From Lycium barbarum (Eukaryota > Streptophyta > Magnoliopsida > Solanales > Solanaceae), in the NCBI RefSeq assembly GCF_019175385.1, contig NC_083340.1:24626336-24690335 (forward strand): a stretch of DNA of 64,000 bases, written 5' to 3'. Below, piece by piece: positions 22,608-35,600 of this stretch. Positions within the stretch are counted from its first letter, which is position 1, and each line of letters begins with the position of its first letter. Under the pieces are notes generated by a model, which saw only the letters and a list, made by a program, of their open reading frames with translations, was not told the origin of the DNA and searched no databases. Position numbers and translations under genes: made by a program.

Positions 22608-23683
22608 TCTTGGATGTGGTAAGGCGAAACTAAAAATAATTCCCCAAACGTGATAGCATACATTACTTTTTGAACATTAACATTTCATTTGACTTTCTAT
22701 CTCTCAAAGAATCAAAGTCTTAGTCACGCTTTAATCGAAGATTCAATTTGGTAACGAAAAGATTGAAAAATATTGCCCAAAAGGGAACTCCTTCTCTATT
22801 TGTCAAAGTCCAAAAAGAAAAGTTACTACTCCTAAGTCGAGATAAGTCTTAATCACGCCTTAATCGAAGGTTCAATTTGTTATTAATCTGTATTGTAAAA
22901 ACGTTGAAACAGTAACAATAATTTCTGGAAATAAAAGACAGAAACTGGAAAGTAAGAACAGTGTCTGGAAAATATGTAAGAACAAAAAAAAATCGAGCCC
23001 ACTGAATGCACAGTGTGTCCTTAAGGAAATTATTCCCCTCAATGTACCCGAGGTTTTGGAATCTTTCCTCCCAGGATAGAACGATGTACTCACCAAAATA
23101 GCGGTACAACAAATTAAGGTGACTGCGAACCACTCGAAGAGGGAAATGTTTTAAATTAATCCGGGAAAGAAAGAAACGGGTCGGGTCACGGGTCAGGATT
23201 TTCAATTAATTAATTAATTAATTAATAGTTAATTAAAATTAAAGGAAATTTGGTCCAAAAAGATTATCAATCAAATCATTTGACCAAATCCAAATCCAAA
23301 TCCGAAGCCGAAGCCGAGCAGAGCGACGATGACGGCGCGAGGGGAGACCCTCTTCTTGACCCTTTAGCAACACGAAGGAGTGCTTCTACTTTTTAGTAGG
23401 ATAACTTTTCTTTCCACCACCTATGAGGGACAAATGCTTATTTCATAAAGCAAGAGGGAACAACTTATTTTTCCCTCCACTTCTTTTCCCTCCATTTCCT
23501 ATTCAACCTATCAATTAAACCCAACACAATTTGGTAGCGAAAAGATTGAAAAAATATTGCCCAAAAGGGAACTCCTTCTCTATTTGAAAAAAGTCCAAAA
23601 AGAAAAATTACTACTCCTAAGTAGAGATAAAATTGAAAAATGTTCAATTTTAATAACCAATTTTTGTTTTTCTTATACGGAAG
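22608..23683. other. Intergenic region with a diverged direct repeat and a TTAA microsatellite
   Basis: A block at 22740-22846 (AACGAAAAGATTGAAAAATA, TGCCCAAAAGGGAACTCC) recurs at 23529-23635 with small changes, about 789 bp apart. A shorter motif, CACGCYTTAATCGAAGRTTC, occurs twice near 22724 and 22852. A (TTAA)n run lies at 23203-23224. No coding region is supported. The repeat arrangement suggests local segment duplication. Confidence 0.55.
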
Positions 23684-24326
23684 GGGTAAAAATCATTTTA
23701 GTCCTCCAACTTTACTTTAAAAATCAAAACCTCCCCCAACATTGAACAATCGACATTTTCATCTTCTTATCTCAACTTCTCCGGCCATTGATAGGTAACT
23801 TTATATTATTTGACCGATCATCAAAGGGGTAAAATGAAATTTCACTTATAGTTTTTTACTATTAATTAGTGAGTACCCTAATTAATAATATATAAATTTT
23901 TCACAGCTTCCTTCGTCAATTAATTCTAAAGCTTTCTGCCATTTTCAATTTTGCTCCATAACAAGAGCAGTTCTTCATATTTCTGGAGAACCTTTCAAAC
24001 CCTTGCAACCTTCATATTTCTAGAGAACAATTATTTATCAAGGTTTGAAAGGATCTCTTGGAGAAAATTGAAGACGGCAGAAAGTATTAGAATTAATTAA
24101 CGGAGGAAACTATGAAAAATTTATATAATATTAATTAGGGTACTAAGTAATTAATTAAAAATATAAGTGAAATTCCCTTTTACCCCTTTGATGACAATCA
24201 AATAATATAAAGTTACCGGTCAATGTACGGAAGTTGAGATAAGGGGATGAAAATGTCGATTGTTTAATGTTGGGGGAGGTCTTTAATTTTTAAAGTAAAG
24301 TTGGAGGACTAAAATGATTTTTATCC
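23684..24326. mobile_element. Long-TIR fold-back element, Mutator-like (643 bp)
   Basis: Almost the whole element is an inverted repeat: the left arm (about 23684-23960) pairs with the right arm (about 24045-24326), starting GGGTAAAAATCATTTTAG against GGATAAAAATCATTTTAG. A perfect 10-bp duplication, TATACGGAAG, flanks it at 23674-23683 and 24327-24336. Long inverted repeats with a 9-11-bp duplication point to the Mutator superfamily. It has no coding content, and its transcript would fold into a hairpin of roughly 280 bp. Confidence 0.82.
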
Positions 24327-24336
24327 TATACGGAAG

Positions 24337-24744
24337 TAATAGAAATGACTATAATGGCGGAGAAGCGGAGTAGTCAACACAAAAATAAAAGGAACCAAAC
24401 ACCACGTGCTTTCGAATAGAAATGACTATAAGCGCCAGTGACACTAGACTTCAAGTTTTAGGTTACCTCCTTATAAATGCGTTTCTTTCGAATTCTTGTG
24501 TCTTTCATCCGTTTTTGCCATCCTAGCCTCCTAGGTCTCCCGCTAGGCTTATGAACTATTATTATACACCAAAAATCAGTGTAATTGGTGGTTAATTATC
24601 AATAAAATACTAAATGTTAGGATGCTAACAACTTATAAATCACACATATTATATCATTATCAGTAACAAATAATTTTCTTCTTCTTTATTGGTTCACAAA
24701 TGCAACTCGGATGTGTTATTCATAATTTTCTTCTATAATTTACT
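24337..24744. other. Unassigned intergenic sequence
   Basis: No gene or element is recognised between the fold-back element and the copia insertion. Confidence 0.4.
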
Positions 24745-24749
24745 AACTA

Positions 24750-25230
24750 TGTTAGAAAGTAAAAGAGACAATGATTGGGAAATTTTTTCTGTGTGTATTT
24801 CTTGTATATACATCCTCTACTTATACTAGCTATAAAGGACTGAAATGCAATAAAAAAAATGCTCCTAACAAACCTATGAGCTGTACAAAAATTATGTACA
24901 AAATTTCCAGATTGTAATTTGGAATCTTATACACCTATATACATTTCTAGAATGATCTAAATAAATATCTTGTACTATTTATTATACGTATGTCATGTGT
25001 ATATTGCACTATGCTTTAGGTTTTGTATAATTTGTTCATGAAGGCTTTCCATGGGAAATTCATCTGAGGCCCAATTCTAATAAAAGGCCCAGTTGGTTTG
25101 TGGTCCAAGTCTGGTTTAGAAGGCCCAATGTATAACAAATGACTTTACCTTTTGTGTTCTTCATACCATCGATGCCTTTGTCTTCTTGTTGTCTTCTTCC
25201 TCAACGAATTCATCACTATGTATTTCAACA
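24750..25230 (-). repeat. Copia 3' LTR (481 bp)
   Basis: TG...CA ends: on the plus strand it starts TGTTAGAAAGTAAAAG and ends TATTTCAACA. On the minus strand it contains a TATA-like AGTATAAGTAGAGG around 24835-24825, a plausible element promoter. It matches the right-hand LTR at about 98.5%. Confidence 0.93.
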
Positions 25231-25245
25231 CCCCCCCCCCCCTCA
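25231..25245 (-). other. Copia polypurine tract (PPT)
   Basis: On the minus strand this reads TTGAGGGGGGGGGGGG directly before the 3' LTR start, the usual site for plus-strand DNA priming. The run has become an unusually pure G homopolymer. Confidence 0.85.
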
Positions 25246-28200
25246 AGTTGGAGGGGAGGGAACTGACTCCCAACTTGGAGAGAATTAAATGATGCGATGG
25301 TCCAGATAAGGGCTTTGTAAATAGATCGGCAAGTTGAGCACTTGAAGGGACGAATGAGAGAGAAATCAGCCCGGAAAGAAATTGTTGCCGGACAAAATGG
25401 CAATCCAGTTCCACATGCTTGGTTCTTTCGTGGAAAACTGGATTGCGAGCTATATAAATTGCCGCTTTGCTATCAAAGAACACTGGAATTGGTAATTTGG
25501 GCTTTAGAGTGAGATCTTCAAGAAGTCGAGTTGGCCAAGTGAGCTCTACTGTGACTCTTCGCATAGATCGGTACTCCGATTCAGCGGAGGAAAGTGATAT
25601 TGATGGTTGTTTCTTGGATTTCCAAGAAATTGGAGATCCTCCAAGACTTATGAAAAATCCACTCACAGATCTTCGAGTTTCCTTGCAAGATGCCCAATCG
25701 GCATCGCAAAAGGCAATAAGTGACATAGATGGGTCGGAATTCAACAGTATACCTTGACTAGGATTCGTTCTCAATTATCGAAGTACCCGTAGTCCAGCAG
25801 TGAAATGATGCATCCGAGGTGTTTGCATGTATTGACTCAAGCAAAGAACAGCATAAGACAGATCTGGTCGAGTGTTGGTGAGGTAATTAAGTTTACCAAT
25901 GAGTCGTCGATAAATTGTCGGATCAGTAAGGAGTGCACCAGCTTGATTAGATAAATCTGTAGAAGGATTAATGGGAGAAGAAACAGATGGCAAACTGGAG
26001 CAATTGAACTCATCCAAGAGTTCTAAGGTAAACTTTCTTTGATTAAGGATAATTCCTTGTTTTTCTCTGAGCACTTCCATGCCTAGGAAGTAATGTAGTT
26101 CACCTAGATCCTTAATACAGAATTCTGAATCCAAGAAAGATTTAATTTGTATGAATTCAGAAGGATCATTCCCTGTGAGTAGAATATCGTCAACATACAC
26201 TGCTATAATGGAAATAGAGTCACCTGATTTTTTGAAAAATAATGAGTAGTCATTCAATGAAGCAGTGTATCCTTTGAATTGTAATGCCCCTGCTAACTTA
26301 GCATACCATGCTCTTGATGCTTGCTTTAATCCATAGATGGATTTCTGCAATTTGCACACAAAATTAGGGTATGGAGGAGTTAAACCTGAGGGATACTTCA
26401 TGTACACCTCCTCCTGTAAATCCCCATGTAAAAATGCATTATTTACATCGAGTTGAAATATTGACCATCCTCTTTTGACTGCAATGGCTAGAAGACACCT
26501 GATAGTGGTCATTTTGACTACCGGAGAGAAGGTTTCATTGTAGTCAATGCCTTCTCTCTACATATCACCTCGAATGACAAGCCTTGCCTTTAATCTTTCA
26601 ATTGTTCCATCAGAGTGTTGCTTTACCTTGTATACCCATTTACAAGGTAAACCTTTCATACCAAGTGGTAATGTAACTTCCTCCCACGTATGATTGTCAT
26701 TTAGTGCCTTAATTTCCTTATTCATTGCTTCTCTCCATCCGGGATGCAAATTAGCTTGAGAGTAGCTTCTAGGTTCAGTAATTACACTGAGAGAACCTAG
26801 TAATTGTTGATTCTGCATAGATAAGGCAGCAAAAGGGAAGGTGGAAGATTGTAAAGAATGAGATAAACAATTATCAGTGATTTGTGATAGGAAAATGTTG
26901 TTGCAATAAAAATCTTCCAAATATCCAGGTATGTTTTTCACTCTTTCTGACTTTGTAGTGGGTATAACTGGTGTAGATGAATGTGGAGGAGAAGAATCAG
27001 GATTTAGGGGAGAAAATCAGGATTTAGGGGAGAAAAATCAGGTGATATGTTGGTGTTAGTGGTGTTAGATGTTTCAGGTGATATGTTGGTGTTAGTGGTG
27101 TTAGATAGTTCAGAAGAAATATCAGAATCAGGATTTGAAGGGTGAGAAGATTCAGGGGTTTGATCAGGAAAGGAAGAGATTATATCAGGAATAGGAAAAA
27201 TAGGTTCTGATGTGTTGCTAGTAGATGAATAAGGAAAGATAGTCTCATGGAATTTAACATCTCTAGAAACTATAATCTTTTTGGTTTCTAAATCAAGCAA
27301 TTTGTATCCTTTTTGTCCCTGTGAATAGCCTATAAATACACAAGGCTTAGCTCTAGGCTCAAATTTATTTCTATTATGTGCAAAAACAGAAGCATAACAT
27401 AAGGAACCAAAACTTCTCAATAGCTTGTAATCAGGCAGCTTCCTAAATAGGACTTGAAAAGGAGATTTTCCTCTGAGAACTCTAGATGGTATTCTGTTAA
27501 TCAAATGTGTTGCTGTTAACACACATTCACCCCAAAAGGATGTAGGCAACTTAGATTGAAACAATAGTGCCCTTGCAATTTCCAACAAATACCTATGCTT
27601 CCTCTCAACAATTCCATTTTGTTGAGGGGTAGCAACACAGGATGTCTCATGAATTATCCCTTGTGATTTAAGAAAAGATGCCTCTTGTAATCCCTTTCCT
27701 AACTCTAGTGCATTATCTGATCTCATCCTTTGAACTTTCACATTGAATTGCCTTTCAACCATGGCAAAAAAATCCTTTAAAACTGGGAATGCATTACTCT
27801 TAACTGTTAGCAAAAAGGTCTAGGTTCCCCTGCTAAAATCATCAACTATTGTTAAAAAATATTTGTAACCATCATGTGTTGCAACTTTATATGGTCCCCA
27901 AGTATCCACATGAATTAGTTCAAAAATTCTTTTTGTTTTGATGTGACTTAAAAGAAAAGGACTTCTAGTTTGTCTTGCAAGAGGACAAATGTCACAAGAA
28001 CAGTTAAAAGAAGGAGGAAAATTGACTAAATTAAGATATTTCATTGCTGGAAAAGGCAAATGCCCCAATCTTACATGCCAAAGAGTTACATCAGATGTAG
28101 TATTTGCTGGAAAGGGAAAAACAGAAACTGAATTGAAATTACTAGCTGGAAAAACAGATAAATTGCTATGACATTTTTGCTTAAACCTAAGATTACTAGG

Positions 28201-28857
28201 CTTCAATAGATAAAGTCCATCCCTTGATTCACCAAAAACTTGTACCCTCCTCAGATGGTCCTGCATCATACACTTAGTTGAGTTAAAAGAGAGAGTACAA
28301 TGAATTTGTACACACAATTTCTGAACAGATAAGAGGTTATACCTAAAAGAAGGAACAAGAAGCACATTGTTTAATGTGAAAGTAGGCTTTATCTTAACAC
28401 TACCTATATGTGTAACAGTGACTCTATTAGAGTTATGAAGACTTATGTGTATAGGACTAGGAAGAGGAATTAATTTTTGAAAAGAATTTTGATCAAAACA
28501 CATGTGCTCAGATGCACCAGAATCTATTATCCATGCATTAGTGTTAAAAACAGCAAAACAAGAACCAGAATATTTTATCATAGTACCAGGCACAGCATTG
28601 GCATTGATCTCTGAATTTTTGGTTCCTGATGGTCCTGCTTGGCTCTGTTTGAAAATGTTGTAGATTTGTGACATTTGTTCCTTGCTTAGTTGCTGACTGA
28701 GACTGTTCATATCAAATTCACTACCATTATTATCAATGGTCTCATTTTCTTCCCCTGCTACTGCTGCATTTCCTTTCACTCCATTGTTGTATTCCCTCTG
28801 ATTTGTGAATTGAAAGTCATCTGGGAACCCAATCAACCTAAAGCAATTATCTACCAC
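25246..28857 (-). pseudogene. Copia pol (protease, integrase, RT, RNase H), disrupted
   Basis: Protease: WIIDSGASEHMC near 28525-28490, with an intact DSG triad. Integrase: the HHCC finger (LWHVRLGHLPFP ... CDICPLA) near 28050-27950, then the core with IHVDTWGPYK and DDFSRG. After a TGG-to-TAG stop at 27820-27822 the core continues (MRSDNALE, ATPQQNGIVERKHRY). A frameshift in a T-run near 27020 follows a duplicated 20-bp stretch. Reverse transcriptase: WVYKVKQHSDGTIERLKARL, stop TAG at 26558-26560, then [19 protein letters not shown] and catalytic YVDD near 26200. A TAA at 25775-25777 precedes RNase H ([25 protein letters not shown]). All domains are otherwise well kept. Confidence 0.92.
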
Positions 28858-28859
28858 AT

Positions 28860-29856
28860 GCCCTATCTTGAGACAGTGTGTGCAACTCAGGTTGGGATTG
28901 AACTTTGTTTTCCTTGGTTTGAAACCAAATTTCTGTGACTGGTTTGAGTTCCTTAGTTCTCAATATCCAAATTTATTTCCTTGCATTTGATTTCTAGTCT
29001 TGAACTTTTGTGTGTTATTACCTAACCTTGGGTTTTGCTTTATGAATTTCTGGGGATTAGAGTTGTAGTTTCCTGCCATAAAGGATGAATAGTTAGAAAC
29101 TTGAGGGTTTATATACACCTCCCTCTGATTCTCATCTTGAAGAAGAAGAGAATAGGCCTGATTGATTCCTGTAAAAGGATTCATCATGAGGATATTTCCT
29201 CTTGCCTGAGAATAGACATCATTGAGTCCCATAAGGTACTGCATGAGTCTCTGATCCTCCATTGACTTAGTTATCTTTTGTTTTCCCTCACAAGTGCACA
29301 CACACATACAGTTTATGTGTGAGTTGAGGGAATCTAGTTCACCCCAAAGCCTTTTCAGTTTAGTGAAATAACTAGCCATATCAGTAGAACCTTGTGCCAA
29401 ACCATTGATTTCCTTTTGTAAATGATACAGCTTGGCCCCATTAGACTGGCCAAATCTTTGTTCCAGATCTGTCCATAGTTCCTTTGCAGTTCTTGAATAA
29501 ATGACTGAATCTGCAATGTCTTTTGACAAAGAGTTAAGCAACCAAGAAGTGACTATATCATTGCACCTATTCCATGTTTGATATTCCTGGTCCTCAAGTC
29601 CTGGTTATGCAAGAGTTCCATTGATGAAGCTGAGTTTGTTTTTTGCAGATAATGCAATGAGTACAGACCTCCTCCAACCTTGGTATCCTTTTCCATTGAA
29701 GATGTTATTCACCAAGCTCATTCCTGGTGCATCTGAAGAGTGACGAAAAAGAGGGTTGCTAAAATCAAGAGAAGCTACATTTGGTGTTGTCATTGTTTGT
29801 GAAACTGAACCTGAGGTGTTTTCAGTGTTTTGAGTATTCTCAGTGTTTCCAGTCAT
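28860..29856 (-). pseudogene. Copia gag, disrupted
   Basis: ATG at 29856 begins a gag whose UBN2-type capsid region includes WRRSVLIALSAKNKL and, later, LWTDLEQRFGQSNGAKLYHL. A zinc knuckle with spacing CX2CX4HX4C (CTHCLKIGHMVDNC) sits near 28890-28845, at the gag-pol junction. Premature stops occur at 29605-29607 (TAA) and 28960-28962 (TGA). The reading frame on both sides is the same, so these are point mutations rather than frameshifts. Gag would package the RNA and form the particle. Confidence 0.9.
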
Positions 29857-29969
29857 GTTTCAAGCTTGAAGGAAGAATGAGACAAATGCAACAAAATGAA
29901 GTATGAGACAGAGAAAAATTTGTAGAAAATGAGTCAAGAAAGCTTTACTGATTCAGAGTTTTTGTCACT

Positions 29970-29981
29970 GCTCTGATACCA
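29970..29981 (-). other. Copia primer-binding site, initiator tRNA-Met type
   Basis: On the minus strand TGGTATCAGAGC lies immediately after the 5' LTR. It is the classic plant copia PBS complementary to the 3' end of initiator methionine tRNA. Confidence 0.92.
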
Positions 29982-30459
29982 TGTTAGAAAGTAAAAGAGA
30001 CAATGATTGGGAAATTTTTTCTGTGTGTATTTCTTGTATATACATTCTCTACTTATACTAGCTATAAAGGACTGAAATGCAATAAAAAATGCTCCTAACA
30101 AACCTATGAGCTGTACAAAAATTCTGTACAAAATTTCCAGATTGTAATTTGGAATCTTATACACCTATATACATTTCTAGAATGATCTAAATAAATATCT
30201 TGTACTATTTCTTATACGTATGTCATGTGTATATTGCACTATGCTTTAGGTTTTGTATAATTTGTTCATGAAGGCTTTCCATGGGAAATTCATTTGAGGC
30301 CCAATTCTAATAAAAGGCCCAGTTGGTTTGTGGTCCAAGTCTGATTTAGAAGGCCCAATGTATAACAGATGACTTTACCTTTTGTGTTCTTCATACCATC
30401 GATGCCTTTGTCTTCTTGTTGTCTTCTTACTCAACGAATTCATCACTATGTATTTCAGA
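29982..30459 (-). repeat. Copia 5' LTR (478 bp)
   Basis: Partner of the LTR at 24750-25230. Its outer start has lost one base and changed another (TCTGAAATAC against TGTTGAAATAC), and an A-run is 2 bp shorter. This accounts exactly for the 478 versus 481 bp lengths. Confidence 0.92.
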
Positions 30460-30464
30460 AACTA

Positions 30465-32605
30465 CCCTCAAGCCATAAAATAATAGTAGCGACATAGTAA
30501 CAAACAAAAAGATTAACTTAAAAGGAAATGGTTGGGGAATTAGATCAAATCTCTTGGGTAAGGAACAATTTGTCCATTAGTTGACCAGAATGAAAATTAA
30601 GCATCTAATGATTCTTGTTGACGGCAAATGCGAGAGATATACTTCTTGACAACATCCGAAAAAGATTTTTTTTTTTCCAAAATTTGAATTGAAGTGTCTA
30701 ATAAAAACACTTTATCATATGTTCATTTGAAACAAACCGTAGTTCGACTGACTAAATAAAATTTATGACAAATTTAAAGGGTCATCAATGTATTAAGCCT
30801 TATAAAATCAATGGATATCAATAGATTGTAATTATATGGCACGATAATCGTAACTAACTTGTATTTTGTTACAATATGTATTAATTAATAATAATATTGT
30901 TATCTTTTATGACCAGGAAAAAATGAAAATTGACTTGACCACTAAACGTAACACGGCATTTTCCCTGAATAGAATTATTTGTTGAGTCGTTTACATCGTT
31001 GTTTAGTTTCCACGAAGAGAGACTCCTAAGTAGTCGTTTACGACTATCCAAACACGGATTAACTAACCAATTTTGACAAGACATTAAACATGACTTTTCA
31101 TAGCCGTCCTCCATGTGATTTCCTCAAGGCTCCACCAAGGTTCCTACTTTTGGTTCCTTTTATTTTCATTTTCACTTTCTTTCTCTAAATTAAGTGGCTG
31201 TTTGGTTTATTAATATCAACTTTTTATTTTTATTTTCTAGTAATTCCAAATGATTAGTAAGGTTACTTTCTTCCTAATTAGCGAGCATGGTATAAGATTA
31301 GATAATTGGATTAGTCCTCCGTTTTGCTTGACTTATATAGAGAAGTTCTATTTTTTACGGTCTAAGGTATAATTATTTTGTGTTAACTTATAATTTGTTA
31401 CTAAAGTTATTTTAATCTTATATTTTAATAATATAAAAGTATATCTTCATGACATCATTTTTTTTTGTCTTTCTCCCTACGCCGCTCCACGTCCCTGGCT
31501 CCCCCTCTCCCCACCAAAAAAGTTGAAGCAAAATCATCTTATTTTATTTCTTGAGAAAATAAAAAATAAGTTCCTTAACTTATTTTTCTTTGGTGTTATC
31601 AACGTGACTATAGATGTCAATTAGGTGAATTCCATTAGCAATAGTTGTTTGTGAAAATTTTATACGGATAAATGTCATTTTATTTCACAATCGTAAACTA
31701 TTGAGCTTATATACTAGCGAAGAAATGTGCATCAATATTGAATATAAAAAGAATTATCTAGAAAAGAATCATCATAACTTAAATTTCTGTGACGACTTAT
31801 GTAATTATTACGAATAAAATTATAGTATTTTAAAATTACTACAAAAGCCATGAGTTTTATTTTCCTTACGTTCCTATAATTTTACAAACATTATAAAAAA
31901 GTTAAAAGTTTTAAATAAGAATAGACGTGTACTAGATTATTAAATACCACCTAAATTTGTAGTAGGATGTATATGATCATTATATTTCTCACCCTTAATC
32001 ATATATTTTAAGTTCAAGTCATGAAAATAAAAAAAAAATATGTAAAGAAGCACTACCACATTTAATGAGCCTTACTCAGCTAATTGAGGTTTCGGACCGC
32101 ATCCTAAGCATATTTTGACAAAGGGATTGCTTTAGATGATAAGCACCCTCAACATCTAATTCGAAAGTTGTGCGTTCAAGTCATTTGAATAAAAAGAGGT
32201 GCTTCTAAGAGGAGGGGGCTGGGGCTGGGGCTAAATGATAAAAAGGTGCTAAAACTGATAGAAACAAAAATAATTGGATGAAAATCTACTGATGAATAAG
32301 TTCCAAAATTAAAATTTTCATGCAGCCTACTTTCTTTTTCTCTGTCTGGTAGCATTATATAATTCCAAGAAAATAAAAGAGATTCCATCATTTGGCATTG
32401 GTTTCTCATTTATTATATTTTGGCGTTGACAAATCTGTGAAACTACCAACTAACCAGTAACAAAAATCGTTAATTTTAACATACAAGGAAAAAGAAGAGG
32501 ACCCCCTCCCCCCCCCCCCCCCCCCCCGGGAATCTCCTCAAAATCTTCTTGGTGATGCAATAAATAAAGACAGAAGAAAACCCCGCGCTTGTCCCTCATA
32601 AGAGA
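30465..32605. other. Intergenic region and 5' flank of the galactosyltransferase gene
   Basis: AT-rich DNA with no supported gene or transposon end. A C-run lies at about 32505-32527, close to the start codon. The best TATA-like string is ATTATATAAT near 32353-32362, about 245 bp upstream of the ATG. It is a candidate only; the transcription start cannot be placed from sequence. Confidence 0.4.
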
Positions 32606-35600
32606 ATGATGAAGAATCGAAATAGAGGCAAAGTCTCACCTAAATGGATTGCTATCTTTTGCATTTTTAGCTTTGCTCTTGGCATGTTTTTCTCTAACAG
32701 GTAACTCATTTTCATTCATATTTTCAGGGTTTAATTTGTGTCATGCAAAATGAATCAATGGGATTCAAGAAATAGCTCTGTTTGATTGATTTAGTGTGCT
32801 AGTCTTGTCTTTTTTCTGCAAAAATTTTGGGTGATCATTTTTAATGCATAATAAACCTTATTGGATTTTCAAGAATAGTTGTTTGGTTGAGTTTCATGTT
32901 TGGTTGGTCTATTGGATTTTCAAGAATAGCTGTTTGGTTAAGTTTGATGTTTAGTTTTGGTTGAGAATATTTGCTTGTGTTTAGGTATCTCTATACATAT
33001 TTCTTTTTCTTGCTTTTGACTATTTTGTTTGTGGTGATCATTGCATAATTAGAGTTTGGAGTCCTCCAGAATCAGATGGAAGGATCATGTTTGGAAGGCG
33101 CCATACCCAAGAAAGAGACTTGGCTTCTGTTTCTGATGATTGTGAAACCAAAAATAGCCAGGTCCAACACCCCCCCAAACAAAGAAAGAAAAAAAAATTG
33201 TCATTATTATACTAGCTATTATTGCAGTTTTCTAAGTCTGTGTGATGTTTTATTATCAGCAGAAGGAGGACATGATGGGAGAGTTTAACAAAGCCCAAGT
33301 AGCTATCCAGTGAGTATTACAGTTTTCATGTGATTACCTTAAACTTTGTTTCTTTCCACTTAACATTGAACTAAATAATCCATGCATTCACTTTTACTTG
33401 TCACATTTCGCTTCTCGAGAGTCAATTTGACTATTCTTCGATTAACTCAATATTTTAAAATTAAAATTTAGATGTTTGAAAACTATACAAAAAATACTAT
33501 AAGTTGCAATTAATATGATGAAAAGACACAACTTAAAAAATTGGTCAAAGTCCATATAGTTTGACTCTCGAGAAATGAAAGAAGTAAAAGTGAACGGAGG
33601 GAGTATGTTACACCACGGACTGAAGAAACATGTTTATATAAAAAAAAATTGTGATCTTGACCTTGTTAAAAAGCTATGATGCCTTAAGTAGTTCTGATCT
33701 TGATGACCATTTTCTTTATTGGAACATTGTCAGGTCGTTGGATAATTCAATTGCTAAGATTCAAAGTGAGCTGCCTTCTCCTCTAATTCCACGGAAAACT
33801 GAAGCGGTTCCTTCCATGAGCACAGATTCTGAAACAAGTGTGACGAGAAAGAAGGCATTTATGGTTATTGGGATCAACACTGCCTTCAGTAGTAGAAAGA
33901 GGCGTGATTCCATTAGAGAGACCTGGATGCCTCAAGGTGATTATTATAAGATTATTGATGTACTTCGAATTTCTGTTTCCATTTTCCGCCTCCTTTGACA
34001 ATGTTCCGTGCGTTTGAATAGGTGAAAAGCTACTTAGATTAGAGCAAGAAAAGGGGATCGTTGTGCGCTTCATGATAGGCCACAGGTATGATTTACATTG
34101 CTTCATGTCTTCTGCATAACAACCATATAGAGGCTTATTCATCGATGAGTTTCTGGTAGAGTCTCATATTCTTTCTTGCCAAAAGAGTGATAATATGTTC
34201 CTGTTGTTTGTTTTAGATATCCCCTGTTTCACTTAAAAGTTGAATGATATGTTTAGCTTTTCAAGAGCTCTACTAAGGAACTTATCGTTTAGAAGCTTGT
34301 TAAGAGTTAATTCTCTACTAAAGTTGGATTGGAATGATTTAAGAGAAGGTATAGAGAACTGCAAGTGATTGAATACTAACACATCTTTTTCATTATGAAT
34401 AACCCATTGGAATCTCTATTTTCAGCAGCTCATACAAAATCATCTATAATCTAGCGTTTTGGCACCTTTTTTCTTTTCTATCTGGTAATGCGCAGCATGC
34501 AACTTTTGAACTAAGCTGTAAGAAGTTCTTTTTTCTGCTTACAGGAACTTGCGGGAACTTCTAATTTTGTATGAACATATGTACCTTCCTAAACTAATGT
34601 GTGTTGTTATCCCACTCTTTCTGGATTTCCAAGAATCAAAGGCTAAAGCTATTTAGAGTCGGTATTTCTAACTAAGTCGGAAGGAAGGCTTTGGGCAAAG
34701 AGCAACTCAAAAGTACTTTACTTCGGTCCCAGTACTGAAAGACTTGACTTTCGGGATTGGGGATGCCATTTGTGAATGATCCATGTTAATTTGACTATTG
34801 TATCTTCAAAATATCCAAACAAATAGACATTAGCCTTTTCAGAGGTTGTAGATTTGAATTCAATTGGTCTGACATATAATGCTTCAATTTACTTCTTTCT
34901 TTAGAATGCCAAGAAGAGTGAATATATTTCCATGAGCAGTGTGATTTGCCTCTCAGTTGTTTAGTGTGACTTGTGAGCACCACTCTAGCAATCAATTTAG
35001 TTGGACATGAATTACTCTGATCGCATTTGAACTGATATTGGAAATGTTAAAATAAGAAAGTAATAACATCCCTTATGAATTTCAACTTGATGGCTGCTAT
35101 TACTTTTCAATCTTGGGTAGATGTATCGTGGCCCAGGAGTATGGCTTTAACTTGGTGTCCAAATTGATAAAAAGAAGTGCAGGACACATTAGTTGATAAA
35201 TGGTTTGTTTTGTCTTCTTTTTTGTTTCTTTTAATTAAAATCTTAAATAGCAGAGTGAAGTTTACTTTGCATCAGAACAGGAAAGGCTTTTTTTGAAATA
35301 GTGCATTTGGATATTAAAATTTAGAGATTGGTTCTCTTGTGGAAACTGTATCGTCCACGGCACAAAGTCATAGATAAGCCACGAGTGATTCAGATACAGT
35401 GTGTTGCACGTTTGCTCACCTGTAATAATCTGTCAAATGTTTTTGCTATCCTTCTATAGACAGTTTACAACTTTCTAATTTTCTAGGTGTCAGTAAATTG
35501 AGTGATAATTACATTTCTTCTTGAAGGATAAGCCAATCACTTCTACCTGTGCTTTCTATGCAGTTCCTGAAAAAGTTGGTACTAAGGTTGAAAATAAAAG

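Larger units (their letters stand above)
24750..30459 (-). mobile_element. Ty1/copia LTR retrotransposon (5.7 kb), full length but defective
   Basis: The element reads right to left: 5' LTR (29982-30459), PBS, gag, protease, integrase, reverse transcriptase, RNase H, PPT, 3' LTR (24750-25230). A 5-bp duplication, AACTA, flanks it at 24745-24749 and 30460-30464. Integrase before reverse transcriptase defines the copia order. The two LTRs differ by about seven substitutions and two small indels over some 478 bp (roughly 1.5%), so insertion is recent on an evolutionary scale. Six lesions break the coding region, so it could move only with proteins supplied by another copy. Confidence 0.95.

Noticed and set aside
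25467..25757. 96-codon plus-strand frame opposite copia RNase H
   Set aside because: It is antisense to a recognised RNase H domain and has no motif of its own.
33651..33998. 115-codon frame as a separate gene
   Set aside because: It is exon 4 of the galactosyltransferase read into both neighbouring introns.
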